Shown here piece by piece: positions 45,743 through 53,919 of a DNA stretch of 64,000 nt. A model generated the notes under the pieces. That model did no database searches and was not told where the DNA came from. It worked only from the letters and a program-made list of their open reading frames with translations. Location: NCBI RefSeq assembly GCF_900167535.1, contig NZ_FUYE01000010.1, positions 124,001 to 188,000 on the forward strand, given 5' to 3'. Source of the DNA: Prosthecobacter debontii. Lineage in GTDB: Bacteria; Verrucomicrobiota; Verrucomicrobiia; Verrucomicrobiales; Verrucomicrobiaceae. The position numbers were made by a program, and so were the translations under genes. Position 1 is the first letter of the stretch; each line of letters starts with the position of its first letter.

Positions 45743-48610
45743 TCAGCATCGACGTCGGCGCAGAAACACCAAGCCCAGCCCAGACACTAAAAATAAGACA
45801 CGAGTAGGCTCAGGAACCGCAACGACATTCCAGCTGATGCTGCCGCCATTGAGCCCTGTTGATAGGAATTCACTGAAATCCCAGGTTCCAACATTCGCTC
45901 CATAATCAAGGTTCAAGAAACGCAGGTCCCCACTGGCACCATTACCCACGGTAAAGCCGGAAGACACGAGATTGGCCCAGTCGAAGAGGTCCAGGGTGAA
46001 ATTACTGGAAAAGTTGGACGAACTGAAACCCGTGAAGTCCACATTGACGATGCCATCCAGCGTGACGGTGTCGGTCACAACCACCTTATCATGATCACTG
46101 AGTGAAGCGACTTCGAGCTGTGTCGTGGCAGCACTACCGAGTGTCAGACTGCCACTGATCGTCAGAGTATCACGCGTGTCGGTCAGAGTGGTATCGCCAG
46201 GGCTAAGCCGCCCATTGACGGTGACCAGAGTGCTGCCAGTGCCCACTCGTCCGAAGCCGCCTAAAGTGCCTGCTGCAGCCACCGTGACTGGCCCGACTCC
46301 CGTCGAAGAAGCTGTCGTAACAGTCCCAGTGTAGTTCGCCAACAACGTGCCACCGTTGACACTGGTGATGCGGGCGTAAGTATTGGCTCCGGTCAAGGTG
46401 AGCAGGCCCATGCCCTCTTTTCGCAACCCCGAAGTCGCGCCACTGATGGCACCGGAAAGCACTGCGTAATCCCCCCCGACGCCTGAGTTAACCGTGACAA
46501 CGCGGTCACTGTTGGATGAGTTGAGATTAATATCGCTGGTGAGCTCCACCTTGCTGTCGGCAGTCGGTGAACCAAAGATGAAATTGGTGCCAAAAATATA
46601 GAGAGCCGTATTCAGGCCGATACTGCTGCCCAGATTGAGGGTAAGATCGCCACCTCGCGCTGCAAAGCCACCGGTTTGGCCAGACAGCTGCCCTGCGGTC
46701 GGGGTCGCGTTGGAACTAAACGTGCGATTCAAAGTGCCGTTCCCTTGCAGAATGGCACTGTTCGTAAAGGTTAAACCTCCACTGCCAAGGTTGGTCATCG
46801 GGCCAATATCCAGAATGCCCCCTGTGATGTTGTTTTGCCCGGTATGCAACATCGCTCCAGTCAGGGTCAAAGTGCCGGCACCACTTTTGGTAAGCCCTCC
46901 TGTGGTCGCTGTGGTGCTGCCAGTGATCGTCAGATTCGTGGCAGCTGTTGTGACTTCAATCGTCGCCGTTTTGGCTGCATTGATGGTGAAACTGCGATCC
47001 GTGCTGGCCGTGGCACCGGTATAACGAAGGGTGCCACCATCGAAAACCAGATTGCTCGCTGCATTGCTGGACGCGCCGAGGTTACTCACCACACCGCCAT
47101 CAGCAATGGAGTCGATGCTCAGAGTGCCTGCGGCGATCTGGGTGACACCGGTATAGGTGTTGGCGGCACTCAGGATGAGCAGGCCCGTGCCGCTCTTGGT
47201 AATGCCGGAAGGTGACAATCCCACGCCGCCATTGGAGAGGACACCGCGCAACTCAGCAGAGTCTCCACCTACCCCCGAGATGACCGTGATGTTACGGCGT
47301 CCGGCACTGTTGATCACAATGGGATTCAGAACGACCACTTTATTATCTGCCGTGGCCGAACCAAAACGGAAGTCATTGCCAAAGATATAGCCGGAACCAT
47401 TGAGAGCGATGCTGGAAGGCGTGGCATTACCACCGAAGTTCAAGATCAACTCCCCACCACGCGCTGCAAAACCGCCGTTTTGACCTGCGACTTGATTGGT
47501 GCCGGGAGTAACATTGCTGCTGAACGAGCGGGTAAAGGTTCCATAACCTTGGAGAGTGCCATTGCCATTGATCAGAAGACCGCCTGATCCGAGAGAACCA
47601 TTGCTGAGATTCCCCACATCCAGCACGCCATTATTGATCACCGTCATGCCCGTGTAGCTATTGCTACCGGTGAGATAAACCGTATTGGCCCCCGTCTTCG
47701 TCAACGTCGAGGCTCCACCACTGTTGTTAGCAATGTTTCCAGTGAGAGTGATGTCCCCCGTAGCCGCATGCAAGGTGAGATCGCGTGAACCACCGATGAC
47801 TACGTTGCCACTGAAAGAAAGCGCTCCGGTGCCAGCATTCAAGATCCCTTTGGCAGAGAAGTCACCCGTCACACTTGCCGCAGCACCGATGTAACGAACG
47901 GTGTTAAACGAAGCTCCTGCTCCCAAGGCTCCACCCGCCGCAAGATCATAATTTACCGTGCCCGTGGCATCGGTGATCAGGTTAGCCGTAGCGGCCGCAG
48001 TGCCTGCCGTGTAAGCGATAATATGGTTGGATCCATCCACCGTCGCGTAACGAATGGAAGCACCAGTGCCCATCGTGACCCAAGGGCCTATGATGCCTTG
48101 GACATTGGAGATATTCGTCGTCGTGATGGTGCCTGTGCCTTGGATATTCAAAGTAGCTCCTGTGCCTCGAGTGAACGTTCCGTCGCTCAAGGTAAGCGTG
48201 CGGCCAGATGCGATATTCCAACTCTGAGAGGAACCACTGAGCAAAGTCAGTCCAGACTGAATGGTCAGATTTTGAGTCGCCGAACTCATGTTGATGCTGT
48301 GGCCCGAAGGGCTGGAAAAACCCAGTGTTAACGTATTGCCTGTGCCAATGAGTACATCACCACCTGGATTGGTGATCGTGATCCCGCCCCACGTCACATT
48401 GCCTCCAAGCAACAGAGGGGTGGCGGCACTTGTCGCAGAAAAAGCGCTCGTCCATTGAGCTACATCGAAGACTCCAGGTGCAGTGCCTCCACTCCAACTC
48501 GCCCCTTGATTGAGATTCGTCGTATTATCAGCCTTGTTGACGGCCCGAGCGGTCATCGGGAAAATCACGCATGCGAGAAGAGAATAAGGAAGGAGAGAAA
48601 TGCGGATCAT
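45743..48610 (-). CDS. Autotransporter-associated beta-strand repeat protein with PEP-CTERM tail
   Basis: A 955-aa exported protein with a signal peptide (to about MTARA). It starts with the NLNQGASWSGG-type motif seen in such proteins. The body is Gly/Thr/Ser/Asn-rich with repeats such as LTKTGANTVYLTGSNSYTG, ITKSGTGLLILSAANTYTG and LTKSGAGTLTLTGAMLHTG, then RRRR after VPEPTRVLFLVSGLGLVFL. It contains two similar sections with FIFGS-type blocks (YIFGNDFRFGSATADNKV and YIFGTNFIFGSPTADSKV), so part of the protein is internally duplicated. It is complete, unlike its relative at 2-1909. Role at the surface unknown. Confidence 0.92.
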   Translation of the reverse strand: MIRISLLPYSLLACVIFPMTARAVNKADNTTNLNQGASWSGGTAPGVFDVAQWTSAFSATSAATPLLLGGNVTWGGITITNPGGDVLIGTGNTLTLGFSSPSGHSINMSSATQNLTIQSGLTLLSGSSQSWNIASGRTLTLSDGTFTRGTGATLNIQGTGTITTTNISNVQGIIGPWVTMGTGASIRYATVDGSNHIIAYTAGTAAATANLITDATGTVNYDLAAGGALGAGASFNTVRYIGAAASVTGDFSAKGILNAGTGALSFSGNVVIGGSRDLTLHAATGDITLTGNIANNSGGASTLTKTGANTVYLTGSNSYTGMTVINNGVLDVGNLSNGSLGSGGLLINGNGTLQGYGTFTRSFSSNVTPGTNQVAGQNGGFAARGGELILNFGGNATPSSIALNGSGYIFGNDFRFGSATADNKVVVLNPIVINSAGRRNITVISGVGGDSAELRGVLSNGGVGLSPSGITKSGTGLLILSAANTYTGVTQIAAGTLSIDSIADGGVVSNLGASSNAASNLVFDGGTLRYTGATASTDRSFTINAAKTATIEVTTAATNLTITGSTTATTGGLTKSGAGTLTLTGAMLHTGQNNITGGILDIGPMTNLGSGGLTFTNSAILQGNGTLNRTFSSNATPTAGQLSGQTGGFAARGGDLTLNLGSSIGLNTALYIFGTNFIFGSPTADSKVELTSDINLNSSNSDRVVTVNSGVGGDYAVLSGAISGATSGLRKEGMGLLTLTGANTYARITSVNGGTLLANYTGTVTTASSTGVGPVTVAAAGTLGGFGRVGTGSTLVTVNGRLSPGDTTLTDTRDTLTISGSLTLGSAATTQLEVASLSDHDKVVVTDTVTLDGIVNVDFTGFSSSNFSSNFTLDLFDWANLVSSGFTVGNGASGDLRFLNLDYGANVGTWDFSEFLSTGLNGGSISWNVVAVPEPTRVLFLVSGLGLVFLRRRRC

Positions 48611-48716
48611 GAGACAAGTCAGCTTGCCTAAATGAACGCCAAAGGTCTTTCAGCTATCGCACCCTAAATCTTCAGATTTTGCGTCACCCCATAAGAACAC
48701 CCCTGCGACAACTCTA

Positions 48717-49613
48717 TCAGCCTGCTTTTTGGGGAGCTCTCAGCATTCGCAACCAATCTGAAAGCGACTGGCTACCCTTACCCTGACGGCACGCAAAGAC
48801 ATGCGTGATTTGAGGTTTTTCCTTCAAGGCAATTGCATGAACCGATTTCTCCATCAGACGAGCCAAGGTCGCTGGTAGAAGGGCGATGCCTGAACCTGCC
48901 GCTACCATGAGGGCGACGGCCTGCGCCCGCGGAGACTCCAGAATAACTCGAGGTCTGAAGCCCGCTGTTTTACACAATTCGCGAATGTGTGCGGCAAAGG
49001 CAGGGGCTGAATCATGAGCGACAGCAATGAATGACTCCTCCCGAAGATCTGCCAGGGAAAGTGATTTAACCGCAGCCAATGCATGCCCAGCAGGAACGAA
49101 ACACAGGAGAGGCTCTCGATGCCATGCCACCCATTGGATACCGGCAGGTTTGACGGAAGGAGCCACCCCGACAAATCCACCATCCAGATGACCGGTGGCA
49201 ATGGCTTTCAACTGATCTTGCGGTGGACTATCGTGCAGCATCACCTGCACCTGTGAATACTGCTCACGGTATCGGCGGAATGTTTCCACCAGCTCATCAT
49301 TCATCACCGCACTAACGAATCCCAATCTTAGGCGAGCTGTCTCACCCAAAGCACAACGACGAGCCGCCTCCCCAGCCCGGCTGAGCACACGGGGAACGTT
49401 ACGGATTTCCTCATAAAATAAGCTACCGGCAGAGGTGAGCGTGACTTGGCGTGCCTCACGAGAAAACAACGCCGCTCCGATTTTCTCCTCAAGGGTGCGG
49501 ATGTGCCGAGACAAAGGAGGTTGCGCCAAATGGATGCGTTTAGCGGCACGAGTGAATGACAGTTCCTCGGCCACCGCAATGAAACATTCGAGTTCTCGGA
49601 TCGAGTAGTCCAT
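48717..49613 (-). CDS. LysR-family transcriptional regulator
   Basis: A 298-aa regulator with an N-terminal winged helix-turn-helix (RELECFIAVAEELSFTRAAK, then QPPLSRHIRTLEE) and a periplasmic-binding-like effector domain (about 90-290) of the CatR/BenM/HcaR type. It is divergent from ilvD with 94 bases between starts, which is the classic LysR arrangement and suggests control of ilvD or of itself. The effector is unknown. The ilvC/IlvY system is the best known analogue, but this protein looks more like aromatic-pathway regulators. Confidence 0.92.
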   Translation of the reverse strand: MDYSIRELECFIAVAEELSFTRAAKRIHLAQPPLSRHIRTLEEKIGAALFSREARQVTLTSAGSLFYEEIRNVPRVLSRAGEAARRCALGETARLRLGFVSAVMNDELVETFRRYREQYSQVQVMLHDSPPQDQLKAIATGHLDGGFVGVAPSVKPAGIQWVAWHREPLLCFVPAGHALAAVKSLSLADLREESFIAVAHDSAPAFAAHIRELCKTAGFRPRVILESPRAQAVALMVAAGSGIALLPATLARLMEKSVHAIALKEKPQITHVFACRQGKGSQSLSDWLRMLRAPQKAG

Positions 49614-49624
49614 ACCGTTTTGAT

Positions 49625-49646
49625 ATCAATACACGACAAACTTGAT
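49625..49646. promoter_or_regulatory. Possible LysR operator between regulator and ilvD
   Basis: ATCAA at 49625-49629 and TTGAT at 49642-49646 form an inverted repeat with 12 bases between, in the 94-base space between the divergent genes. LysR proteins bind interrupted dyads of this kind (T-N11-A). It is 12 bases before the regulator's start. The call rests on position and symmetry only. Confidence 0.4.
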
Positions 49647-49707
49647 TCTTTCATCATGAGTTATTCATCGAAGTTTAGTCAGCGTCAGTTCACAACAACT
49701 TCGACTT

Positions 49708-51387
49708 ATGGCCATCAGCGACAACATCAAAAAAGGAGCTCTCCGCGCTCCACACCGCAGTCTCCTCCGCGCCACTGGCGCGATTCAGAGTGAAGAGGAT
49801 TGGAACAAACCCTTCATCGCCATTGCCAACTCCTTCGTTCAGATCATCCCAGGCCACGCCCACTTGGACATCGTGGGCAAAAAGGTGCGGGATGCCGTAC
49901 GTGCCGCAGGGGGAGTGCCTTTTGAATTCAACTGCATTGGTGTGGACGATGGCATTGCCATGGGGCATGGCGGCATGAAGTATTCTTTGGCCTCTCGCGA
50001 AATCATCGCTGACAGCATTGAAACCATGCTGCGTGCGCATTGTTTTGACGGCGTGGTTTGCATCCCCAATTGCGATAAGATCGTTCCGGGGATGATGATG
50101 GGCGCAGCACGAGTGAACATCCCCAGCTTATTTGTTTCCGGGGGACCCATGCGCTCAGGCAAAGACCCGGTCACGGGGCGTTCGCTTAACCTCGCTTCTG
50201 TGTTTGAAGCTGTGGGGCAACTCTCCGCCCAGACCATCACCGAACAACAACTCAGCGACATCGAAAAAAATGCCTGTCCGACCTGTGGCTCATGCTCGGG
50301 CATGTTCACGGCCAATTCCATGAACTGCCTCTGCGAGGCTCTTGGCTGGGCACTTCCCGGCAACGGCTCTATCCTTGCCGTTGATCCTGCTCGTGATGCT
50401 TTATTTGAGCGCGCAGGCAAAACCATCCTGCGGTTGGTGCGAGATGATGTGCGTCCGTCTGACATCCTGACTCGAGAAGCCTTTGAAAACGCTCTGGCTC
50501 TGGATATGGCGATGGGCGGCTCTTCCAACACGATTCTGCATACACTCGCGATAGCTCGGGAAGCAGGTGTGCCTTTGACCATGCAAGATTTCAATGACAT
50601 CGCCGAGCATGTCCCGCACCTCTGCAAGGTGGCTCCGTCGGGTCAGTATTATATGGAGGATGTGGACCGTGCCGGAGGCATCTCGGCCATTCTCAAACGA
50701 TTGCTCGATAAGCCAAGCATCCTTCATCCAGATACCCTCACCATCACTGGCCTAACACTGGGTGAAACCATCTCGACCGCAGAAATCACGGACGATGACG
50801 TCATCCGCCCACTGGATCAAGCCCACTCCGCTAAAGGAGGGTTGGCTGTTTTATTTGGAAATCTGGCCCCCGATGGCTGCGTGGTGAAGACGGCAGGTGT
50901 GAGTCCCTCGATGATGGAATTCACCGGCAATGCGGTCATTTTCGAGTCCCAAGAAGCTGCTCATCTCGGCATCCTGGGTGGCGAGGTGAAAGCAGGGGAT
51001 GTCGTCGTTATCCGTTATGAAGGTCCGAAGGGAGGTCCTGGCATGCAGGAAATGCTGGCACCGACCGCAGCGATTGCCGGCCGTGGCCTGGGCGATTCCG
51101 TGGCACTCATCACCGATGGCCGTTTCTCCGGAGCGACCCGAGGAGGAGCGATCGGCCATGTTTCACCTGAAGCTGCCGCAGGAGGCCCCATCGCCTTCAT
51201 CGAACCAGGAGATCGCATCGCTATTAACATCCCCGCACGAAGCATCACGCTCTTGGTTTCCGACCAAGAACTGAGCGAACGTCGAGAGCGCTGGACACCT
51301 CCCGCCCCTAAAATCACCCGTGGATATTTAGCTCGTTATGCTGCCATGGTAGGAAGCGCGGACACTGGGGCGGTATTAGCGATGTAA
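49708..51387 (+). CDS. ilvD: Dihydroxy-acid dehydratase
   Basis: A 559-aa enzyme of branched-chain amino acid synthesis that dehydrates 2,3-dihydroxy acids to 2-oxo acids. Fe-S cluster residues are in IPNCDK (Cys122) and [11 protein letters not shown] (190-200), and [12 protein letters not shown] is intact. Late blocks [15 protein letters not shown] and [20 protein letters not shown] complete the active site. The start is ATG 49708. It is divergent from the LysR gene, whose product may regulate it. No other ilv gene is nearby. Confidence 0.96.
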   Translation: MAISDNIKKGALRAPHRSLLRATGAIQSEEDWNKPFIAIANSFVQIIPGHAHLDIVGKKVRDAVRAAGGVPFEFNCIGVDDGIAMGHGGMKYSLASREIIADSIETMLRAHCFDGVVCIPNCDKIVPGMMMGAARVNIPSLFVSGGPMRSGKDPVTGRSLNLASVFEAVGQLSAQTITEQQLSDIEKNACPTCGSCSGMFTANSMNCLCEALGWALPGNGSILAVDPARDALFERAGKTILRLVRDDVRPSDILTREAFENALALDMAMGGSSNTILHTLAIAREAGVPLTMQDFNDIAEHVPHLCKVAPSGQYYMEDVDRAGGISAILKRLLDKPSILHPDTLTITGLTLGETISTAEITDDDVIRPLDQAHSAKGGLAVLFGNLAPDGCVVKTAGVSPSMMEFTGNAVIFESQEAAHLGILGGEVKAGDVVVIRYEGPKGGPGMQEMLAPTAAIAGRGLGDSVALITDGRFSGATRGGAIGHVSPEAAAGGPIAFIEPGDRIAINIPARSITLLVSDQELSERRERWTPPAPKITRGYLARYAAMVGSADTGAVLAM

Positions 51388-51466
51388 GCGGTCATTACTT
51401 TATGACTTTCCTCGATCTAGATTTGAGCCTCGACGTAACCTGGAAGATCATGCCAGTTATCTTCAC

Positions 51467-52162
51467 ATGCATTTTCTACTCACCAATGACGATGGTTACG
51501 AGGCTCCGGGGCTAGCCGCTTTAGCAACAGCGATTTCAGCTTTGCCTGGAGTGCGGGTGTCCATCGTCGCTCCAGAAGATGAGCAATCCATGTGCGGGCA
51601 CGGCGTCACCACTCGTCGTGCCCTCCACGTGCGCGAGCGCGGAGCAGATCGCTGGTCGGTTACGGGCATGCCCGCCGATTGCGTCCGCATCGCCCTCTAT
51701 GCCCTGAATTTAAAGCCCGACTGGGTGATCTCAGGAGTCAACGCCGGTGGTAACCTGGGGCAAGACATTGTCATCTCAGGCACGCTGTCAGCCGCCCGAG
51801 AAGCCGCCTACCACGGCATCGCGGCCATGGCATTCTCTCATTATCTGATCAAAGGCATCGAAGTGGACTGGTCACGCACGTCCGAGTGGGTGCATGAAAT
51901 CATTCGCACCCTCTCCGCGGAGCGCCTGCATGATGGGGAGTTTTGGAATGTAAATTTTCCACATCATCCGCCAGGGCCTAGGGTCATGCCTGCGTTGGTG
52001 AGATGTTATCCCGAACGCCAGCCTCTGAATGTCGCCTACACGGCTTTGGGAGAAGGCAGCTATCATTACACAGCCTCCTATTCAGAACGCCCCCGCATCC
52101 CAGGCTCGGATGTGGATGTCTGCTTCGGTGGACAGATTGCCGTCTCCCGATTGAAGTTATGA
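51467..52162 (+). CDS. surE: SurE 5'/3'-nucleotidase
   Basis: A 231-aa survival-protein nucleotidase. Metal-binding residues come from LLTNDDGYEAPGL, APEDEQSMCGHGVT and SGVNAGGNLGQD; the later SGTLSAAREAAYHGI is also typical. It removes phosphate from nucleoside monophosphates and possibly short polyphosphates in the cytoplasm. The middle motif has MCGHG rather than the usual SGxG spacing. Its stop overlaps the start of the yraN gene by ATGA (52159-52162), so the two are translationally coupled. Confidence 0.94.
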   Translation: MHFLLTNDDGYEAPGLAALATAISALPGVRVSIVAPEDEQSMCGHGVTTRRALHVRERGADRWSVTGMPADCVRIALYALNLKPDWVISGVNAGGNLGQDIVISGTLSAAREAAYHGIAAMAFSHYLIKGIEVDWSRTSEWVHEIIRTLSAERLHDGEFWNVNFPHHPPGPRVMPALVRCYPERQPLNVAYTALGEGSYHYTASYSERPRIPGSDVDVCFGGQIAVSRLKL

Positions 52163-52704
52163 GTGAAAGACGTGATTCCGGCAATGCTCTTCCTGATGCC
52201 TGGTCCATTCCAGGCATCATCGCCCGCATCACGAAACATCCCTGGCTGCGCCGCCAAGCTCTCTCGTGGTTCATTTCTCTCGACGCATTTTTTCATCCGA
52301 CACTCCTCGGCCAACCGATGAACCGTGCCGAAATCGGGCTTTTGGGGGAAATCCTGGGCGCACGCTGGTTACATTGTCAGAATCGCAAAATTCTCTATCG
52401 CAACTACAGGGGCTCTCGCCGGGGCGAGGTGGACATCGTCGCCAGACATGGTGAAACCCTCACATTCATTGAGGTTAAAACACGCACAAGCCGTGGATTT
52501 GGCCGCCCAGCTGATGCCGTCAATCCAGATAAACAAAGGTTGATCCAGCGTGGTGCTCTGGATTGGCTACGACTTCTAGGGAAACCGAAAATTCCTCACC
52601 GATTCGATATTTTAGAGGTGCTACTGGTTCCAGGAGAGCCCCCTCACCTGCACATCATCGAAAACGCTTTCACCCTGCCCGATTCTGCTCTGAGCGGACG
52701 ATGA
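52159..52704 (+). CDS. YraN/UPF0102 family endonuclease-like protein with N-terminal extension
   Basis: The start is the ATG at 52159, which overlaps the surE stop; this gives 181 aa. The UPF0102 domain begins at about residue 54 (MNRAEIGLLGEILGARWL) and has GSRRGEVDIVARHGETLTFI and EVKTRTS with the Glu/Lys of a restriction-endonuclease-like fold. YraN proteins are about 120 aa, so 50 extra residues precede the domain (MSERRDSGNALPDAWSIPGI and on). The ATG at 52318 could be a second start for the plain domain. Function of the family is not settled, but a nuclease role in DNA processing is suspected. Confidence 0.85.
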   Translation: MSERRDSGNALPDAWSIPGIIARITKHPWLRRQALSWFISLDAFFHPTLLGQPMNRAEIGLLGEILGARWLHCQNRKILYRNYRGSRRGEVDIVARHGETLTFIEVKTRTSRGFGRPADAVNPDKQRLIQRGALDWLRLLGKPKIPHRFDILEVLLVPGEPPHLHIIENAFTLPDSALSGR

Positions 52705-52775
52705 TCACTTCATGCTTTGACATCGCAAAGGCAACCCGCTAAACCTTGCGACCCCAAAACCATCGCAACCCGACT

Positions 52776-53786
52776 ATGAGCAAAAACTCCGCGAAGAAGA
52801 TCATCAACGATCCCCTGAAATGTGCCGACGAACTCTTCGAAGGCCTGGTGCTGGCCTATGACGGCAAAGCTAAGCGTGTCGGCAAGCGCTCCATCGTGAT
52901 GAACGATCTTCGTCCGGGTGCCCCAGCTCTGCTCATCGGTGGCGGTGCTGGTCATGAACCGATTTATCATGGTCTCGTGGGTAAAGGCATGGGCGATGGT
53001 GCCGCTGTAGGGGACATCTTCGCAGCACCGCCACCTGACATCGTTTTGGAGGCCACCCAGGCCGTCAACCGCGGCAAAGGCGTCCTTTATCTCTACGGCA
53101 ACTACGCAGGGGATATCATGAACTTCGACATCGGAGCCGAACTGGCCGAGGAAGAAGGCATCACCGTGAAGACCGTCATCATCAATGACGACGTCTGCTC
53201 CGCTCCTCCTTCCGAAAAAGGTAAACGCCGCGGTGTGGGAGGTCTCGTCCCCATCGTGAAGCTGGCGGGTGCTGCCGCTACCCGAGTGGATACCCTGGAT
53301 GAACTGGCCCGCATTGCTCAGAAAGCCGTGGATTCCACCCGCACCGTCGGCGTCTCCACAAAGCCAGGCTCTATCCCTGCCACAGGCGAACCCACCTTTG
53401 AATTGGCTGATGACGTCATCGGCCTTGGCATGGGCATCCATGGTGAAAAAGGCGTGGGACTCATCCCCATGTGCACCGCTGATGAACTTGCAGCCAAGAT
53501 GCTCGAACTGCTTTTCGGCGATGACTTGGAGTTGAATGCTGGTGATGAAATCGTTTTCTTCGTCAACAGCTTGGGCAGCACCCACATGATGGAGTTGCTC
53601 ATCCTCCTGCGTGCCGCTCGCCCAATCCTCGACGCAAAAGGCATCAAAGTTCATCAGACTATCGTGGACAGCATCGTCACCTGCCAGGAGATGGCAGGCG
53701 TCAGCTTCAGCATCACGAAGCTGGACAGCGAACTGAAAGAGCTTTGGGATCTGCCTTGCGAGAGCGTCGGTTATACCAAGCTGTAA
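52776..53786 (+). CDS. dhaK: Dihydroxyacetone kinase subunit DhaK, without DhaL nearby
   Basis: From ATG 52776 the protein is 336 aa. It is a DhaK/DAK1 domain: GGGAGHEP with His60, YAGDIMNF with Asp115, and GMGIHGEKG with the substrate-binding His222. DhaK binds dihydroxyacetone covalently; phosphate is passed on from DhaL, with DhaM or ATP. No dhaL or dhaM gene is adjacent, as the next gene on this strand is a hydrolase 2.5 kb away and an intrinsic terminator follows. So it either works with a distant DhaL or has another role. The upstream gap to yraN is 71 bases. Confidence 0.94.
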   Translation: MSKNSAKKIINDPLKCADELFEGLVLAYDGKAKRVGKRSIVMNDLRPGAPALLIGGGAGHEPIYHGLVGKGMGDGAAVGDIFAAPPPDIVLEATQAVNRGKGVLYLYGNYAGDIMNFDIGAELAEEEGITVKTVIINDDVCSAPPSEKGKRRGVGGLVPIVKLAGAAATRVDTLDELARIAQKAVDSTRTVGVSTKPGSIPATGEPTFELADDVIGLGMGIHGEKGVGLIPMCTADELAAKMLELLFGDDLELNAGDEIVFFVNSLGSTHMMELLILLRAARPILDAKGIKVHQTIVDSIVTCQEMAGVSFSITKLDSELKELWDLPCESVGYTKL

Positions 53787-53812
53787 TTGATCTTACTCGG
53801 ACTTTTTCGTCG

Positions 53813-53841
53813 AAAAGGCGGCACTCAGTGCCGCCTTTTTT
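53813..53841 (+). terminator. Intrinsic terminator of dhaK
   Basis: GGCGGCAC (53817-53824) pairs with GTGCCGCC (53828-53835) with a TCA loop, followed by TTTTTT. It is 27 bases behind the dhaK stop. Confidence 0.9.
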
Positions 53842-53861
53842 GCTGCCCTAGGCCAATCTAT

Positions 53862-53890
53862 AAAAAAGCCCTTCTCCTGAGAGAAGGGCT
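53862..53890 (-). terminator. Intrinsic terminator of the S41 protease gene
   Basis: On the minus strand a 10-bp stem (53881-53890 with 53867-53876, loop of four) is followed by a T run (53862-53867). It lies 30 bases behind the protease stop. Confidence 0.88.
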
Positions 53891-53919
53891 CTGTTTGTGA
53901 TTTATCGAGCGATCGAAAG

